The notes under the pieces were generated by a model. It saw nothing but the letters and a program-made list of their open reading frames with translations, made no database searches and was not told the origin of the DNA. The translations under genes were made by a program, and so were the position numbers. Below are positions 44,723-54,045 of a stretch of DNA of 64,000 nt, in pieces; within the stretch, counting starts at the first letter, position 1; every line of letters begins with the position of its first letter. The DNA comes from an uncultured Pseudomonadales bacterium. GTDB taxonomy: Bacteria; Pseudomonadota; Gammaproteobacteria; Pseudomonadales; Azotimanducaceae. The stretch is from positions 3,172,522 to 3,236,521 of the forward strand of contig CATOTI010000002.1 in assembly GCA_951813295.1 (NCBI GenBank), written 5' to 3'.

Positions 44723-44935
44723 CTAACGGTCCGCGAGGAGAATCCAGGCAATCGCGTACGCGGCGATCGCGAGTTGCGGGGCGAATACCGCCGCGACGAC
44801 GGCCCCGACGCGGAGGAAAGCGGGATCGGTGCCCAGCACATTGGCTAAGCCGGCGCAGACGCCGCCGATCCAGCCACGCTTTTTATCGAGCGTCACGCTG
44901 GATCGAAATTTCTCCAGAGGGCTCTTATTGGACAC
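44723..44935 (-). CDS. PspC domain protein
   Basis: A 70-residue PspC-domain protein: KRGWIGGVCAGLANVLGTDP then a membrane helix (LRVGAVVAAVFAPQLAIAAY). PspC proteins sit in the inner membrane and in enterobacteria take part in the phage-shock envelope response. The GTG start at 44935 lies within the end of the upstream small gene. No pspA/B/F is present, so the classical regulon is not implied. Confidence 0.82.
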   Translation of the reverse strand: MSNKSPLEKFRSSVTLDKKRGWIGGVCAGLANVLGTDPAFLRVGAVVAAVFAPQLAIAAYAIAWILLADR

Positions 44936-45116
44936 TGCCCGACCCCAGGCAGAAGCGGACCAAGTCCATCAGATCAAAAGATGCGTCGCTCGCGGCCACG
45001 AAGGCATCCGGGCTAGCGGGTACGGCGAAGGCGCCGTAGCCGGCGATGGCGACCGTGACGAGGAGAAACGCGGCGAGGGTTGCTCGGGGTGCGCTGATTC
45101 TCGAAAGCCTGAACAT
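44925..45116 (-). CDS. Small single-helix membrane or secreted protein
   Basis: A 63-residue protein with a basic start and one hydrophobic segment (ATLAAFLLVTVAIAGYGAFA), then an acidic tail. AGGAG lies 6 bases before ATG 45116, and its end overlaps the PspC start by 11 bases, so both are probably real and co-translated. No family is recognised. Confidence 0.65.
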   Translation of the reverse strand: MFRLSRISAPRATLAAFLLVTVAIAGYGAFAVPASPDAFVAASDASFDLMDLVRFCLGSGSVQ

Positions 45117-45271
45117 GGGATCTCCTGTGTTCCTGCGGTAGTGACTGCCGGTGAGGTCAGTCGCTACATGTTGTCCTTGTTCGTTCTCTAATCAAGATGC
45201 GTGCCAACTCGAAAATCGTTCGAAATCGGGGATTTTTTTGCGTCTTATCTCTTAGACGACCGAAGTTGCTG

Positions 45272-45306
45272 GTGGTTATCACCACTTGAGTGGCGAAATT
45301 CGCCAC
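45272..45306. promoter_or_regulatory. Two adjacent palindromes, candidate operator
   Basis: GTGGT-TATC-ACCAC at 45272-45285 and the 17-bp palindrome GTGGCGAA-A-TTCGCCAC at 45290-45306, in the 295-base gap between divergent genes. A repeated unit GCGCGCCTNNACGAGAA follows (about 45362-45398), just before the acyl-CoA ligase. No T-run follows either hairpin, which favours operator over terminator. Confidence 0.5.
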
Positions 45307-45411
45307 AAACGAGACACACGTGGCCCTTTCGCCGGCGGGCCCGCGTTTGCTAGAACGTCGGCGCGCCTCTACGAGAAAGGGCGCGCCTAAACGAGAAGAA
45401 TGGGGGGATTA

Positions 45412-47025
45412 GTGAGCGATCTGCACTTGGCATCCGCCTGGGAGGCCATCGGCGACCTCGTGGGTTCCCGAAACGCGCTCATTTCCGGCGAGGTTTCGCG
45501 GTCCTGGTGGGAGTTCGATGATCGAGCCGCCCGGCTCGCGACGATGCTCACCGACGCGGGCGTTGGAGGCGATTCGAAAGTTGGCCTCTACCTGCACAAT
45601 TCGAACGAGTATCTCGAGGCGCAGTACGCGGTGCTCAAAACGCGTGGTGTGCCGGTGAGCGTGAACTATCGCTACAAGGCCGACGAGCTCGTCTATCTTC
45701 TCGACGACAGCGACGCCGAGGTCGTCTTCTTCCAGGCCTGCTATGCGATGCGGATTTGGGAGATCTACCGCCGGCTACCGAACGTCAAAGTGTGGGTACA
45801 GATCGACGACGGGACCGAGTCCGTCCTCGACTTCGCGGTCGATTATGAGCAGATGATCCGCGATCACGCGCCGATGGATCGTATTCCGCGTCCGGCGAGT
45901 GACGTCACCATGTTCTATACGACCGGGACCACGGGAATGCCGAAGGGCGTGGTCTACGAGCAGGGCGCGCTCGTTCACGCGCTCCTATCCGGGGTGGACC
46001 ACTTCGATCTCGGCGTGCCGAATTCGATCGATGAGATTCGCGATGTCGTGGGGCGGCTTACCGATCGACGGCTCAATCCCGTCTCGCTCGCCGCTTGTCC
46101 GCTCATGCACGCGATGGGCATGTGGATCGGCGCGATGGTGCCGCTGCTGATGGGGGGCACGGTGGTCACGATCAATAAGCCACGGCTCGACCCGGATCTG
46201 GCCTTAGGAGAGGTCGAACGATTTCGGGTCACCGATATCGCCATCGTCGGCGACGCGTTCGCCAGACCGATGCAGAAGGCCTACGAGGATGCCGAACGGC
46301 GGCGCAACGGCTACGACATCACGTCGCTGCGCCGCCTGACGTCGTCGGGTGTGGTGTGGAGTGCCGAGATGAAGGAAGCCTTGCTTCGCCATCACGACAT
46401 GACCCTGGTCGATTTGCTCGCGTCGACGGAAGGCACGATGGGCAGGTCCGTCGCGGACCGGGGCAAGGTCAGTGCGACGGCCAGGTTCACCCTCAATCCG
46501 GGCGTCAAGGTGCTTGCCGATGATGGCAGCGAGGTCGAGCCCGGTTCGTCGGACGTCGGCAGAATCGCGACGAGCGTGTGCGTGCCGCTGGGCTACCACA
46601 AGGATCCGGAGGGATCAGCGGCGGCGTTTCCCGAAATCGACGGTGTTCGCTACAGCATCCCGGGGGATTGCGTGACCGTCGACGCCGACGGGACGATCAC
46701 GCTCCTCGGACGCGCCAACCAATGCATCAGCGTGGACGGCGAGACGGTCTACCCTGGTGAGGTCGAGGAAGCGATTAAGCGTCACCCGGATGTCGACGAC
46801 TGCCTCGTGGTGGGGGCCGCGGACGCGCAGATCGGACAGCGAGTGGTCGCGATCGTCTCGGCGGATGAGTCGGCGACGGAAGAAGCGGTGATGGATTTCG
46901 TGCGCGGTCGGATCGCCGAATACAAGGTGCCGCGGCGAATCCTCTTCGTCCCCGAGGTGCAGCGACTCGCGACCGGCACGGCGAACTACCGTTGGGCACA
47001 GCAGATGGCGGATCGGTTCGCATGA
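45412..47025 (+). CDS. AMP-binding acyl-CoA synthetase
   Basis: A 537-residue adenylate-forming ligase. The AMP-binding loop is FYTTGTTGMPKGVVYE, with the later ADGTITLLGRANQCISVDGE hinge and C-terminal VQRLATGTANYRWAQ holding the region of the catalytic lysine, where the usual Gly-Lys is replaced by Gly-Thr-Ala-Asn. It should activate a carboxylic acid as AMP then CoA thioester. GTG 45412 with GGGGGG 5 bases upstream is preferred to the ATG at 45400, whose ribosome site is too close. Overlaps a membrane protein gene by 4 bases. Confidence 0.83.
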   Translation: MSDLHLASAWEAIGDLVGSRNALISGEVSRSWWEFDDRAARLATMLTDAGVGGDSKVGLYLHNSNEYLEAQYAVLKTRGVPVSVNYRYKADELVYLLDDSDAEVVFFQACYAMRIWEIYRRLPNVKVWVQIDDGTESVLDFAVDYEQMIRDHAPMDRIPRPASDVTMFYTTGTTGMPKGVVYEQGALVHALLSGVDHFDLGVPNSIDEIRDVVGRLTDRRLNPVSLAACPLMHAMGMWIGAMVPLLMGGTVVTINKPRLDPDLALGEVERFRVTDIAIVGDAFARPMQKAYEDAERRRNGYDITSLRRLTSSGVVWSAEMKEALLRHHDMTLVDLLASTEGTMGRSVADRGKVSATARFTLNPGVKVLADDGSEVEPGSSDVGRIATSVCVPLGYHKDPEGSAAAFPEIDGVRYSIPGDCVTVDADGTITLLGRANQCISVDGETVYPGEVEEAIKRHPDVDDCLVVGAADAQIGQRVVAIVSADESATEEAVMDFVRGRIAEYKVPRRILFVPEVQRLATGTANYRWAQQMADRFA

Positions 47026-47537
47026 ACTGGACGGACGCGATGAGTACGGCGATCGAAGTGTCGATCGCGATAGCGGGCTTCGCAGGGATAGCGACGGGGC
47101 TGGTAAGTCGCCGACGCGCGTGGACGGTCACCGACCGCATTCGCCTGCAGATGCTGCTCACGGCGAGCGCGGCGGCCATGTTGATGGGGATGTTGCCGTT
47201 CATACTGGTCGATGCCGGACTCGAGCACCTCGTGTGGCGTATCGGATCGGGTCTTCAGCTTGCGTGGATGCTGGTGATCATGATTTTCCGAGGCCCGCAG
47301 CGGCGTCGGTTTGTTGCTATGAACGAAAAGCTCGACGCTAACGAGCGCCAGGGTTTCCCTGTCGCGAAGGTATCTGCCGTGATGGTGCCGACATGGGCCG
47401 TAGTGGCGATTCTCAATGTCGCCTGGCTCGATGCTTTCTGGCCTTACCTTCTGGGTGTGGCGTTCCAGATGACCGTCGCGTTCGCCGCGTTCATCGAACT
47501 CGTGAGCATCGAGTTCCGAGAGCCGAACGACGGCTGA
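47022..47537 (+). CDS. Four-helix membrane protein of unknown function
   Basis: A 171-residue polytopic protein with about four hydrophobic segments (AIEVSIAIAGFAGIATGLVS; LLTASAAAMLMGMLPFILV; WMLVIMIF; VPTWAVVAILNVAWL). ATG 47022 overlaps the acyl-CoA ligase stop, so it is co-translated. No family recognised. It converges on the thioesterase genes with 7 bases between stops. Confidence 0.65.
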   Translation: MNWTDAMSTAIEVSIAIAGFAGIATGLVSRRRAWTVTDRIRLQMLLTASAAAMLMGMLPFILVDAGLEHLVWRIGSGLQLAWMLVIMIFRGPQRRRFVAMNEKLDANERQGFPVAKVSAVMVPTWAVVAILNVAWLDAFWPYLLGVAFQMTVAFAAFIELVSIEFREPNDG

Positions 47538-47544
47538 CGTCGGT

Positions 47545-47985
47545 TCAGTCGATCGGCGCGAGGAGAAAATGACCGTGCGCGGCAGCGACCGGCCGGCTTT
47601 TCTCTTCCTGCCACACTTCGGCGCGAACGTTTGCGACCCGTCTTCCGTGACGCGTGACGAACGCGCGCCCGTAGCTGTCCATCGGTCGCCCCGAGCGGAG
47701 GTAGTCGATCGAGATGTCGACCGTCTTGGGTAGCCGCTCGCACGACGTGTCGAAGAGCAACTGGATAACGGCCGTCATCTCGAGGAAAGCGCCGAGGACG
47801 CCGCCATGGATGGCCGGTAGCGTCGGGTTGCCGATCAGGCGCTCGCGGAACGGCATCACCGTCGTCAGCTCGTTGCCTTTCCGGTCGACCGATACGCCGA
47901 GGAATTTAGCGTAGGGGATCGCCTCGACGAGCGCCTGCATGTCGTGGCCGCGGCCGCTGTCGCGTAGTTCCTGCAGGATCTTCAT
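47545..47985 (-). CDS. PaaI-type hotdog thioesterase
   Basis: A 146-residue hotdog-fold protein. AIHGGVLGAFLEMTAVIQLL is the helix motif with HGG, followed by TVDISIDYLRSGRPMDSYGR. PaaI-type enzymes hydrolyse acyl-CoA thioesters. It starts 4 bases inside the end of the upstream paralogue (ATGA overlap). The acidic/nucleophile residue expected after HGG is present as Glu in FLEMT. Substrate unknown. Confidence 0.83.
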   Translation of the reverse strand: MKILQELRDSGRGHDMQALVEAIPYAKFLGVSVDRKGNELTTVMPFRERLIGNPTLPAIHGGVLGAFLEMTAVIQLLFDTSCERLPKTVDISIDYLRSGRPMDSYGRAFVTRHGRRVANVRAEVWQEEKSRPVAAAHGHFLLAPID

Positions 47986-48407
47986 GGCGTGGTCTCGCGG
48001 GGCGTGTTCCGTGTGCCGAGCATGAACGTGCCGACGGAGGTGGCGATCGGATCGTCCGTGTCGTCGTGAAAAGCCCAGGCGCGAACGAAGGCCACGTTGC
48101 GTGTCCTCTTGTAGCAGTCCGCGCGGGCATAGATCGTCTTGCCGGGGTCGGCCGGGCGCATATAGTCGATACGTAGGTCCAACGTGGCGATCGATACCTC
48201 GTCGTCGCTTGTGGGAACGTCCCTGACGGCACGACCGGACGCCGAGTCGAGGAGGGCGGTGATCACGCCTCCGTGCACGACGCCGGTGTCGGGATCGCCG
48301 ACGATATCGGCGGAGTACGGCACGTACATGGTGCGCGGATCGTCGGGCAGTTCAGCCATTCCGATCGACATCGAAAGGCCTGGATGTGGTTCATTTCGGT
48401 TCGTCAT
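47982..48407 (-). CDS. PaaI-type hotdog thioesterase (second copy)
   Basis: A 141-residue hotdog protein with VVHGGVITALLDSASGRAV and TLDLRIDYMRPADPGKTIYA. The catalytic Asp is in LLDSASG, whereas the next gene has Glu at that place. Tandem PaaI copies often form a heteromer or split chain-length range. The two genes overlap by 4 bases and sit between two acyl-CoA ligase genes, so acyl-CoA turnover is the likely role. Confidence 0.83.
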   Translation of the reverse strand: MTNRNEPHPGLSMSIGMAELPDDPRTMYVPYSADIVGDPDTGVVHGGVITALLDSASGRAVRDVPTSDDEVSIATLDLRIDYMRPADPGKTIYARADCYKRTRNVAFVRAWAFHDDTDDPIATSVGTFMLGTRNTPRETTP

Positions 48408-48525
48408 GTTTACTTAAAGGTCGCTTTCGCTAGACTCCCGCACCGCGCTCGAAACCGCATTTTTTTTCTTTGCCAGACCACCAAGGCTACCAACCCCGGA
48501 AGGGAGCAAAAACAAGGAGGCCCAC

Positions 48526-50169
48526 ATGGGCATGCAACGATCGCCGCTCTTGATGTCCCGGATCCTCGATCGGGGCGCCAAGGTGGCTCCCAATACCGAA
48601 ATCGTGACCGCCACGGAAACCGGCACGCGGCGCCAGACGCTGAAACAAACGCGCGATCGTGCGCATCAGCTGGCGCACGCGCTTGTCGACGCGGGTATTC
48701 AGATAGGCGACCGCGTCGGCACCTTCATGTGGAACGGATCCCGGCACCTCGAGGCTTATCACGCCACCGCTGGCATGGGGGCGGTTCTGCATACCTTGAA
48801 TGTTCGTCTCTCGGATACGGATCTCGAATACATCATCAGCCACGCGGGCGATCGAATCATCATCGCCGATGCGGACACGTTGCCGGTGCTCGAACAGCTC
48901 AAAGGACGGATTCCGTCGGTCGAGCGGATTGTCGTCGCGACCGAAGAAGGCTTCGAAGGCTGGAGCACCGACGTCGCGCCGGCCGTCGACTACGAAGACT
49001 TCATCGCGGGTAAGCCGACGGATTACGAGTGGCCCGATATCGACGAAAACTCTCCGCTCGGGCTCTGCTACACGAGCGGCACGACCGGCAATCCCAAAGG
49101 CGTCGAGTACGAGCATCGCTCGCAGTACCTGCACACGATGGCGCAGTGCATGACCGACTCGATGGGCCTCTCCGGTACGGACACGATCTGTGGGATCGTG
49201 CCGATGTTCCATGCGATGGGCTGGGGCATTCCCTGGTCGGCGCTCATGCTCGGCTGCAAGCAGGTGATGCCGCACCGCTTCATGGACCCTACGCGCCTGG
49301 CGCAGTTGATGTCGGATGAAGGCGTGACGTTGTCGGCCGGGGTGCCGACGATCTGGCAGGGCATCAAGGGGCTGGTCGAGGCGGATCCGCAGCGGTTCGA
49401 TCTCTCGCAGCTGACCCGCCTGACCTGCGGCGGTTCCGCGCCACCGCCATCTCTCATCCGTTGGTATTTCGATGAGTTGGGTGTGGAGATGATCCAGGGC
49501 TGGGGAATGACCGAAACCAGTCCCCTCGCGACGCTGTCGCGCCGGCAGATGAAGCACCACCACCTCGACATGCCGCTCGATCAGCAGTTCGAGAACGTGG
49601 CGAAGCAGGGCCAGCTCATGCCCGGTCTCGAACTCGACATCTTCGACGAAGACTTCAACCGGCTGCCGCACGACGGTGAGACCGTGGGCGAGATTCTCGT
49701 TCGTGGGCCGTGGATCTGCTCGGAGTATTTCGACGATCCGCAGCCGGACAAGTTTCACGGCGATTGGTTGATCACGGGTGACGTCGGCAAGATCGACCCG
49801 GAGGAGTATCTGATCCTTTCGGACCGGTCCAAGGACCTCGTCAAGAGCGGTGGCGAGTGGATCTCGTCGGTCGATCTCGAGAATCACATCGTCGCCCTAG
49901 ATGGCGTCGCCCAGGCTTGCGTCGTCGCGCAACCCCATCCGCGATGGGACGAGCGACCCGTGGCGCTCGTGATCCTCGACGGCAATGCCGAGGTGAGCCA
50001 GGAAGCGATTCTCGAGCACTGCACGTCGAAGTTCGCCAAGTGGCAACTGCCGGACGAAGTCCTCTACGTCGAGGACATCCCGTTGACGTCGACGGGCAAG
50101 ATGGACAAGAAGGTCGTTCGGGCGCGCCTCGAGGCCGACGACTACGTGCTGCCCGATCTCAGGGCCTAA
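48526..50169 (+). CDS. Long-chain/medium-chain acyl-CoA ligase
   Basis: A 547-residue AMP-binding ligase. Loop CYTSGTTGNPKGVEYEHRS, Y/F-G-x-TE motif as GWGMTETSPLAT, hinge YLILSDRSKDLVKSGGEWIS and C-terminal LTSTGKMDKKVVRARL with the catalytic lysine in Gly-Lys. This is a standard fatty-acyl-CoA synthetase, unlike the ligase at 45412. AGGAGG lies 6 bases before ATG 48526. The C-terminal TAA is followed in the same frame by an MFS transporter. Confidence 0.9.
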   Translation: MGMQRSPLLMSRILDRGAKVAPNTEIVTATETGTRRQTLKQTRDRAHQLAHALVDAGIQIGDRVGTFMWNGSRHLEAYHATAGMGAVLHTLNVRLSDTDLEYIISHAGDRIIIADADTLPVLEQLKGRIPSVERIVVATEEGFEGWSTDVAPAVDYEDFIAGKPTDYEWPDIDENSPLGLCYTSGTTGNPKGVEYEHRSQYLHTMAQCMTDSMGLSGTDTICGIVPMFHAMGWGIPWSALMLGCKQVMPHRFMDPTRLAQLMSDEGVTLSAGVPTIWQGIKGLVEADPQRFDLSQLTRLTCGGSAPPPSLIRWYFDELGVEMIQGWGMTETSPLATLSRRQMKHHHLDMPLDQQFENVAKQGQLMPGLELDIFDEDFNRLPHDGETVGEILVRGPWICSEYFDDPQPDKFHGDWLITGDVGKIDPEEYLILSDRSKDLVKSGGEWISSVDLENHIVALDGVAQACVVAQPHPRWDERPVALVILDGNAEVSQEAILEHCTSKFAKWQLPDEVLYVEDIPLTSTGKMDKKVVRARLEADDYVLPDLRA

Positions 50170-50172
50170 AGC

Positions 50173-51327
50173 ATTTCCCTAGATCGGTCCTCGCCGGCGC
50201 CGTCCATCGGCGCCGTCGCGGCACCGGCCTTCTGGGCATCCTGCGCGTTCGTCTTTCTCGACTTCGCGCTGCCGCTCTACACCCGTGAGCTTGGCGCGGA
50301 CGCCGTCGTCATCGGCGGTATGTTCACGGTCTTCACCGTGACGATGCTGATCGTGCGTCCGATCGTCGGATGGGGGCTCGATCGGTTCGGCCGACGGCGT
50401 TTCTACGCGGCGGCGCTCATTTTCTACGTCGTGTCGATGGTCGTGTTCTCGAACGCAACGGGCATCGTCGACTTCTACGTCGCGCGATTTCTACAGGGCC
50501 TCGGTGCTTCGTTCATGTGGATCACCGCGCGCACGATCATGGCCGACGTGACCCAATCGGCGGATCGTGGCGAGGCGATGGGTCGGCTCACGCAGCGGTC
50601 CGTGCAAGGCAGCATGTTCGGCGCGTTCGCCGGTTTCACGCTGATCGGCATGATGCCCTTCGCCGATGCCTGGCAGATGTCGTTTCTCGGCTATGCCGGC
50701 GCCGCGGTCGTGGGTGCCGTGCTCACGTTCAGGATTCCGGAGACGAAGACGCCGGTGGTCGAGGTGCCCAAGCTCGAGCTCTCCACGGACCTGAAGCGGC
50801 TCTTCGTCGTCTTTCTCCTCATGGGGTTTGCGCAAGCGCTCATCGCGCCGATCTATCTCATTTTCATCGAAGACCAGTTCGATCTGCCGATGCGGATCGT
50901 CGCGTTTGCGTTCTTTCCGTCGGGCATCGTCTGGGCGATTCTGCCGCGCCGCGGAGGGCGGCTTGCGGATCGATTCGGGCGGACACCGCTCATCATCGGC
51001 GGGCTCGTTGCCGGATCGGTCGTCGCCATCGGTCTGCCCTGGTTCCCGCACATTCTCTGGGTGGCCGTCGCCTACACGCTCTACGCGGTGGCCGGCGCGC
51101 TCGCGAGTCCGGCGCGCGACGCCCTCCTTGGCGATGTGACGGAAGAGGCGACGCGCGGTCGTGCCGTCGGCTTCGCGGAGGCGAGCGGTAGCCTCGGTTC
51201 GGCATTGGGTCCACTCGCCGGCGGCGCACTTTACGAATATGTGCAACCCGAGGTCGCCTTCGTTGCCGACGGGGTGATTCTCCTGATCGCCGCTGGGCTG
51301 GTTCTGCTCTGGTTTCGCGGGCGCTGA
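50173..51327 (+). CDS. MFS transporter with no canonical start codon
   Basis: About 384 residues, 12 membrane segments. Motif A after segment 2 is GWGLDRFGRRRF and its second-half copy is GGRLADRFGRTPL. The first ATG in frame (50320) would remove segment 1, which is plainly coded upstream (IGAVAAPAFWASCAFVFLDF). Between the previous stop (TAA 50167-50169) and 50320 there is no ATG, GTG or TTG in frame; ATT 50173 or CTG are the only candidates, so the start is tentative. The frame is the same as that of the acyl-CoA ligase. Cargo unknown. Confidence 0.75.
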   Translation: MSLDRSSPAPSIGAVAAPAFWASCAFVFLDFALPLYTRELGADAVVIGGMFTVFTVTMLIVRPIVGWGLDRFGRRRFYAAALIFYVVSMVVFSNATGIVDFYVARFLQGLGASFMWITARTIMADVTQSADRGEAMGRLTQRSVQGSMFGAFAGFTLIGMMPFADAWQMSFLGYAGAAVVGAVLTFRIPETKTPVVEVPKLELSTDLKRLFVVFLLMGFAQALIAPIYLIFIEDQFDLPMRIVAFAFFPSGIVWAILPRRGGRLADRFGRTPLIIGGLVAGSVVAIGLPWFPHILWVAVAYTLYAVAGALASPARDALLGDVTEEATRGRAVGFAEASGSLGSALGPLAGGALYEYVQPEVAFVADGVILLIAAGLVLLWFRGR

Positions 51328-51360
51328 AAACGAAGTTGCCGTGATTTTTCCGCTGAGCGC

Positions 51361-51388
51361 TTGACGATCGGTGCGCCACGCATAAGAT
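51361..51388 (+). promoter_or_regulatory. Sigma70-like promoter of the ABC exporter operon
   Basis: TTGACG at 51361-51366 and TAAGAT at 51383-51388, 16 bases apart, ending 28 bases before the ATPase start. Both hexamers match consensus at five of six and four of six positions. It is the best promoter match in the window. Confidence 0.6.
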
Positions 51389-51416
51389 CGCCCGCCCGTC
51401 TTGTTCCCCCGTCGCG

Positions 51417-52436
51417 ATGGCACAGATTCTCGTCCAAGACCTCGAGAAGCGGTTTCGTATTGCCAAACGCAAGACGGGGCTGCTCGGCGCGTTCGGTGGC
51501 TTGTTCCGGCGTGAATACCGGGAAGTACTGGCGTTGCGCGATGTCTCCTTCAGCGTCGACGAAGGGGAACTCGTTGGCTACATCGGCCCGAATGGCGCCG
51601 GTAAGTCGACGACGATCAAGATTCTCTCGGGGATCCTGACGCCGAGCGCTGGTCGCTGTGAGATCAACGGTCGGGTGCCGTGGCGCGATCGCGCGAAGCA
51701 CGTTGCCGACATCGGCGTGGTCTTCGGGCAACGAACCCAGCTCTGGTGGGATCTTCCGGTCATCGAATCGTTCGAGCTGCTCAGGGATATCTACGGGGTT
51801 GCCGATTCACGCTATCGGGCGCACGTCGGTGAGTTGACGGAACTGCTCGACCTCGAGCCGTTGCTCGACGTACCCGTGCGACAACTGAGTCTCGGCCAGC
51901 GTATGCGGTGCGACCTCGCCGCGGCCCTTATCCACGAACCGAGCATTCTTTTTCTCGACGAGCCGACGATCGGCCTCGATGCCGTGTCGAAGCTGGCCAT
52001 TCGTGATTTCGTCCTGACGCTCAATCGCGAGCGTGGTGTGACGGTGCTCCTCACCACCCACGACATGGACGATATCGAAGCGTTGTCCGAGCGATTGATC
52101 GTGATCAACGACGGCACGCTGTTGCTCGACGATCGGATCGAGACGTTGCGCGACACGTACGGCAACGAGCGCCGGGTGACGATCGAGTTTGCGGAGGAAC
52201 CGAACCTCGCGGATGACGAGGCGGCAGCGATGGTCTCGCGCGAGGGACCGCAACGAACGTTCAGCGTCGCCGACGACGTCCCGGCCTTCGTCTCGAGCAT
52301 GACCGCGAAGTACGCGGTCCGCGACCTCATCGTCATGAATCCGCCGATCGAAGAGGTTGTTGCCAACCTTTATCGGGCGTCGCCCGGCTTGCGACGTGGC
52401 GGCGATCCGTCTGGCGAGGGATCGAGCCAGCCGTGA
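51417..52436 (+). CDS. ABC-2 type exporter ATPase subunit
   Basis: A 339-residue ATP-binding subunit. Walker [16 protein letters not shown]-loop [14 protein letters not shown], signature [12 protein letters not shown], Walker [13 protein letters not shown] and H-loop LLTTHDM. The wording with [10 protein letters not shown] is typical of the ATPase that serves paired ABC-2 permeases of the VexABC/YhaQ-like group. A C-terminal regulatory extension of about 100 residues follows. Overlaps the first permease by 4 bases. Confidence 0.9.
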   Translation: MAQILVQDLEKRFRIAKRKTGLLGAFGGLFRREYREVLALRDVSFSVDEGELVGYIGPNGAGKSTTIKILSGILTPSAGRCEINGRVPWRDRAKHVADIGVVFGQRTQLWWDLPVIESFELLRDIYGVADSRYRAHVGELTELLDLEPLLDVPVRQLSLGQRMRCDLAAALIHEPSILFLDEPTIGLDAVSKLAIRDFVLTLNRERGVTVLLTTHDMDDIEALSERLIVINDGTLLLDDRIETLRDTYGNERRVTIEFAEEPNLADDEAAAMVSREGPQRTFSVADDVPAFVSSMTAKYAVRDLIVMNPPIEEVVANLYRASPGLRRGGDPSGEGSSQP

Positions 52437-53245
52437 AAGCTTACGTGGCGGTCCTGAGCGCACGGTTTCGGATGCTGCTGCAGTACCGGGCGGCCGCGTT
52501 CACGAATTCGTTCGTGCAGTGCTTCTGGGGTGCGATCAAGCTGATGGTGCTCGGCGCCTTCTATGCCTCGGCCGTCGAGGCGCCACCGATGAGCTTCACC
52601 GCCATCATCGCCTACGTCTGGCTCGGCCAGATGTTCTTCGGCCTCCTGCCGATGGGTGTCGATCCGGAGATACAGGAGAAGTTCAACGACGGCACCGTCG
52701 CGTACGAACTGTTGCGCCCGGTCGACCTCTACGGGTTCTGGTTCGCGCGCACGATCGCGTTCAAGACGTCGGACACGCTGCTGCGTGCCCTGCCGCTCTT
52801 TGTCGTCGCCGTCTGGGTGCTGCCGTGGATCGGGCTCGAAGAGTGGGCATTGTCCTTCCCGAGCCTCGCGAGCGGGCTCTGGTTCGCGGTCTCGATGGTG
52901 GCGACGGTACTGCTCTCCTGCGCGATCATCATGCTCTACCAGATTGCGCTCTTCTGGTTGATTTCCGGGCGCGGTCTGCAAGCCCTGATGCTCGGCTCGA
53001 TGAACGTGTTCTCGGGCATGATCGTGCCGTTGCCGCTCTACCCGGACTGGTTTCAGGGTTTCCTCGAGTGGCAACCGTTCCGCGGCCTCGCCGATGTGCC
53101 TTTTCGGATCTACAGCGGTGACATCCCGCCCGAGGCCGCTTTCGGTGAGGTGGTCTTTCAATTCGGCTGGGCCGCCATTCTTGCCGTGTTCGGCTACGGC
53201 CTCCTGCAACGCGCCCAGTCCAAACTCGTGGTCCAGGGCGGATGA
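52433..53245 (+). CDS. ABC-2 type exporter permease 1
   Basis: A 270-residue permease with six predicted membrane segments (for example [40 protein letters not shown]) and [20 protein letters not shown], a conserved loop of this permease class. ATG 52433 overlaps the ATPase stop; its own stop overlaps permease 2. It forms a heterodimer with the next gene product. Exported substrate unknown. Confidence 0.87.
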   Translation: MKAYVAVLSARFRMLLQYRAAAFTNSFVQCFWGAIKLMVLGAFYASAVEAPPMSFTAIIAYVWLGQMFFGLLPMGVDPEIQEKFNDGTVAYELLRPVDLYGFWFARTIAFKTSDTLLRALPLFVVAVWVLPWIGLEEWALSFPSLASGLWFAVSMVATVLLSCAIIMLYQIALFWLISGRGLQALMLGSMNVFSGMIVPLPLYPDWFQGFLEWQPFRGLADVPFRIYSGDIPPEAAFGEVVFQFGWAAILAVFGYGLLQRAQSKLVVQGG

Positions 53246-54045
53246 TCGGCCTGGAGGTTTACGGTCGCCTGATCGCGACGAGCATCAAAGGACAGCTCCA
53301 ATACCGCGGCACGTTTCTCATCATGTCCGTCGGTGGTTTCGTGACGAGTACCGTCGAGGCGTTCGGCATCTGGGCGCTCTTCGATCGGTTCGGCAACCTT
53401 AGCGACTGGACGTTGCCGCAGATCGCTCTCCTCTACGGTGCCGTCAACGTCGCCTTCGCCTTCACGGATGCCCTCGCGCGCGGCTTCGACCTCTTCGGTG
53501 ATCGTTTCATCCGGACCGGTAACTTCGACCGGGTTCTGCTTCGTCCGGCGCCCGTGCTCGTGCAGATCGCCGGCTACGAGTTCACGCTCTTTCGCATCGG
53601 CCGGCTCATTCAGGGATTGCTGATCCTCACCTGGGCGCTCGTCGAACTCGAGGTCGATTGGAGCCTCTTCGAGATCGTGCTCCTGCCCCTGTCGCTTTTG
53701 GGTGCCTTCTTTTTCTTCTACGGCCTCATCGTCCTGCAGGCAACGCTCGCCTTCTGGACGACGACGACGCTCCACATCTTCAACGTCTTGACCTACGGCG
53801 GCACCGAAACCGCGAGCTACCCCATGGCGATCTACAAGGACGAGTTCCGCCGGTTCTTCACCTTCGTCGTCCCGCTCGCGTGCGTGACCTATTTTCCGTT
53901 GGTCGGCGTGATGGGAATCGAGGATCCGCTGGGTTCGACGCCCGTGCTGCAGTTGATTGCGCCGTTTGCGGGGTTTTTGTTTTTTGGGGTTTCGTTGCTG
54001 GTGTGGCGGATTGGGGTTCGGCGGTATACGAGCACGGGGAGCTAG
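53242..54045 (+). CDS. ABC-2 type exporter permease 2
   Basis: A 267-residue permease of the same class with the equivalent loop DRFIRTGNFDRVLLRPAPVL and six hydrophobic segments; a late GIEDPLGSTPVLQLIAPFAG precedes the last. Its end is followed at once by the 23-bp satellite of repeat copy C; the last ten codons already show G-rich sequence biased like the satellite. Together the three genes form a complete exporter. Confidence 0.87.
   Translation: MIGLEVYGRLIATSIKGQLQYRGTFLIMSVGGFVTSTVEAFGIWALFDRFGNLSDWTLPQIALLYGAVNVAFAFTDALARGFDLFGDRFIRTGNFDRVLLRPAPVLVQIAGYEFTLFRIGRLIQGLLILTWALVELEVDWSLFEIVLLPLSLLGAFFFFYGLIVLQATLAFWTTTTLHIFNVLTYGGTETASYPMAIYKDEFRRFFTFVVPLACVTYFPLVGVMGIEDPLGSTPVLQLIAPFAGFLFFGVSLLVWRIGVRRYTSTGS

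Noticed and set aside
48494..48508. CCCCGGAAGGGAGCA, similar to the tetraloop core of SRP (4.5S) RNA
   Set aside because: The flanking bases do not pair to form the required helix, and the site is the leader of the acyl-CoA ligase with AGGAGG just after it.
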